Source: E44-bin46 sp964354655
GTDB lineage: Bacteria > Chloroflexota > Dehalococcoidia > Dehalococcoidales > E44-bin46
Direction of reading: 5' to 3'
Assembly (NCBI GenBank): GCA_964354655.1
Contig: CAYHAL010000021.1
Span: 1-22,758, forward strand
Length of the DNA: 22,758 nucleotides
The notes below the pieces were generated by a model. The model worked only from the letters and a program-made list of their open reading frames with translations. It made no database searches and had not been told where the DNA came from. The translations under genes were made by a program, and so were the position numbers. Shown piece after piece: positions 22,187-22,758 of this stretch; the first letter of the stretch is position 1, and each line of letters begins with the position of its first letter.

Positions 22187-22750
22187 TCACCATCTTTCAG
22201 GTTTGCTACTTATTGTTTCCATTCTTCTTATTGAATCTACATTTAGAGATAGCAAGGAATCAATACTAATAGGAGTATAGTTTATTAACTCAACACCCAC
22301 ATTAATTGTTTTTCTCTCGCCATTAATGAAAGGGTATTTGCTCATATTGTTATTGTGTTTGTGTCCGTGAATTACCCAGCCATGCCAGTCTCCAGCCTGA
22401 TTTGGGTCGTGAATAAGCAAAAAGGAGTATCCATGATACTGTAGTACTTTGAAATCTTCAAACCTTATGCCTTTCTCCCGCCAGTCGTGAGCCCCTCTTA
22501 TGGAAACAATGTGTCCCTTTAGCTTCCTGACCCAATATTTCGCAGGCTTATGTCCCCGTCCGAAAGTCCAGTCACCCAAGAAATACACGGTGTCCCTATC
22601 TTTGACAGTTTCATTCCAGTTTCTTACTATCGTTTCATTCATTTCCTGTACGTTGCGAAAGGGCCTGTCGCAATATCTTATGATGTTGGCATGGTCGAAA
22701 TGAGTATCTCCAATAAGATAGACAGACTTCCTAATACCAACACCTTTCAC
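22187..22750 (-). CDS. Calcineurin-like metallophosphoesterase
   Basis: Small member of the dinuclear metal phosphoesterase superfamily. Motifs in order: IGDTHFDH (Asp15, His17), FLGDW (Asp60), RGAHDW at 85-90, LIHDP (His114) and IHGHKH (His130, His132). The third motif is normally G-N-H-D, and the Asn is a metal ligand; here it is Ala87. The text NIIRYCDRPF followed by EMNETIVRNWN is typical of the small subfamily found in phages and bacteria, whose substrate is not known. The apparent start is GTG at 22750; no in-frame stop is seen in the eight remaining bases, so the gene may begin outside the window. Its last 18 or so codons are copied at 21271-21324. Confidence 0.85.
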   Translation of the reverse strand: MKGVGIRKSVYLIGDTHFDHANIIRYCDRPFRNVQEMNETIVRNWNETVKDRDTVYFLGDWTFGRGHKPAKYWVRKLKGHIVSIRGAHDWREKGIRFEDFKVLQYHGYSFLLIHDPNQAGDWHGWVIHGHKHNNNMSKYPFINGERKTINVGVELINYTPISIDSLLSLNVDSIRRMETISSKPERW

Positions 22751-22758
22751 GTAACTAA

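Overview
The window looks like chromosomal DNA from an anaerobic bacterium of the Chloroflexota, most probably a Dehalococcoidia-type lineage known mainly from metagenomes. This is an inference from gene content and style: linear arginine pathway with bifunctional ArgJ, a stand-alone pyruvate-kinase C-terminal domain protein, a RecG with a long N-terminal region, a zinc-ribbon ribosomal protein L28, and frequent TTG/GTG starts. No rRNA or other decisive taxonomic marker is present.

Layout. (1) 1-2142: a membrane-anchored hypothetical protein built from two sets of six-residue repeats, then, on the minus strand, a pair made of a pyruvate-kinase C-terminal-domain protein and a fumarylacetoacetate-hydrolase-family enzyme. 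(2) 2226-9057, plus strand: argJ, argB, argD, argG, argH and rpe. This covers most of the glutamate-to-arginine route; argC and argF are not here. (3) 9044-13706: rpmB (minus) diverges from fakA, followed by recG. The rpe-rpmB-fakA-recG neighbourhood is also known from Firmicutes. (4) 13714-18198, plus strand: a cyclase-family hydrolase, a SAM-dependent methyltransferase, argS and trpS. (5) 18317-22750, minus strand: an HNH nuclease-like gene, and an apparent operon cupin / small DUF / Lrp-AsnC regulator / class I aminotransferase. Then come an unrecognised 220-residue protein and a metallophosphoesterase whose start may lie outside the window.

The strongest unexplained signal is a family of short palindromic repeats, about 85 bp each, found at seven intergenic places (3503, 4390, about 9434, 18203, 18789, 21160 and 22137). 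Each full copy has two hairpins: A, an 8-11 bp stem around a 3-4 base loop, often containing GCGAAGC or GCGAAAGC, and B, a longer C-rich/G-rich stem, followed by a tail like TACAGGGGATAGGGTT. Stem sequence changes between copies while pairing is kept. Two copies in opposite orientation bracket the HNH gene. Two others, in direct orientation and each carrying a copy of the 3' end of the metallophosphoesterase gene, bracket the unrecognised gene. Copies also lie inside the arg cluster, where one reaches the start codon of argB. This resembles a REP-like or MITE-like family that moves or is moved; no transposase is encoded in the window.

No tRNA, rRNA, CRISPR array or classical insertion sequence was seen.
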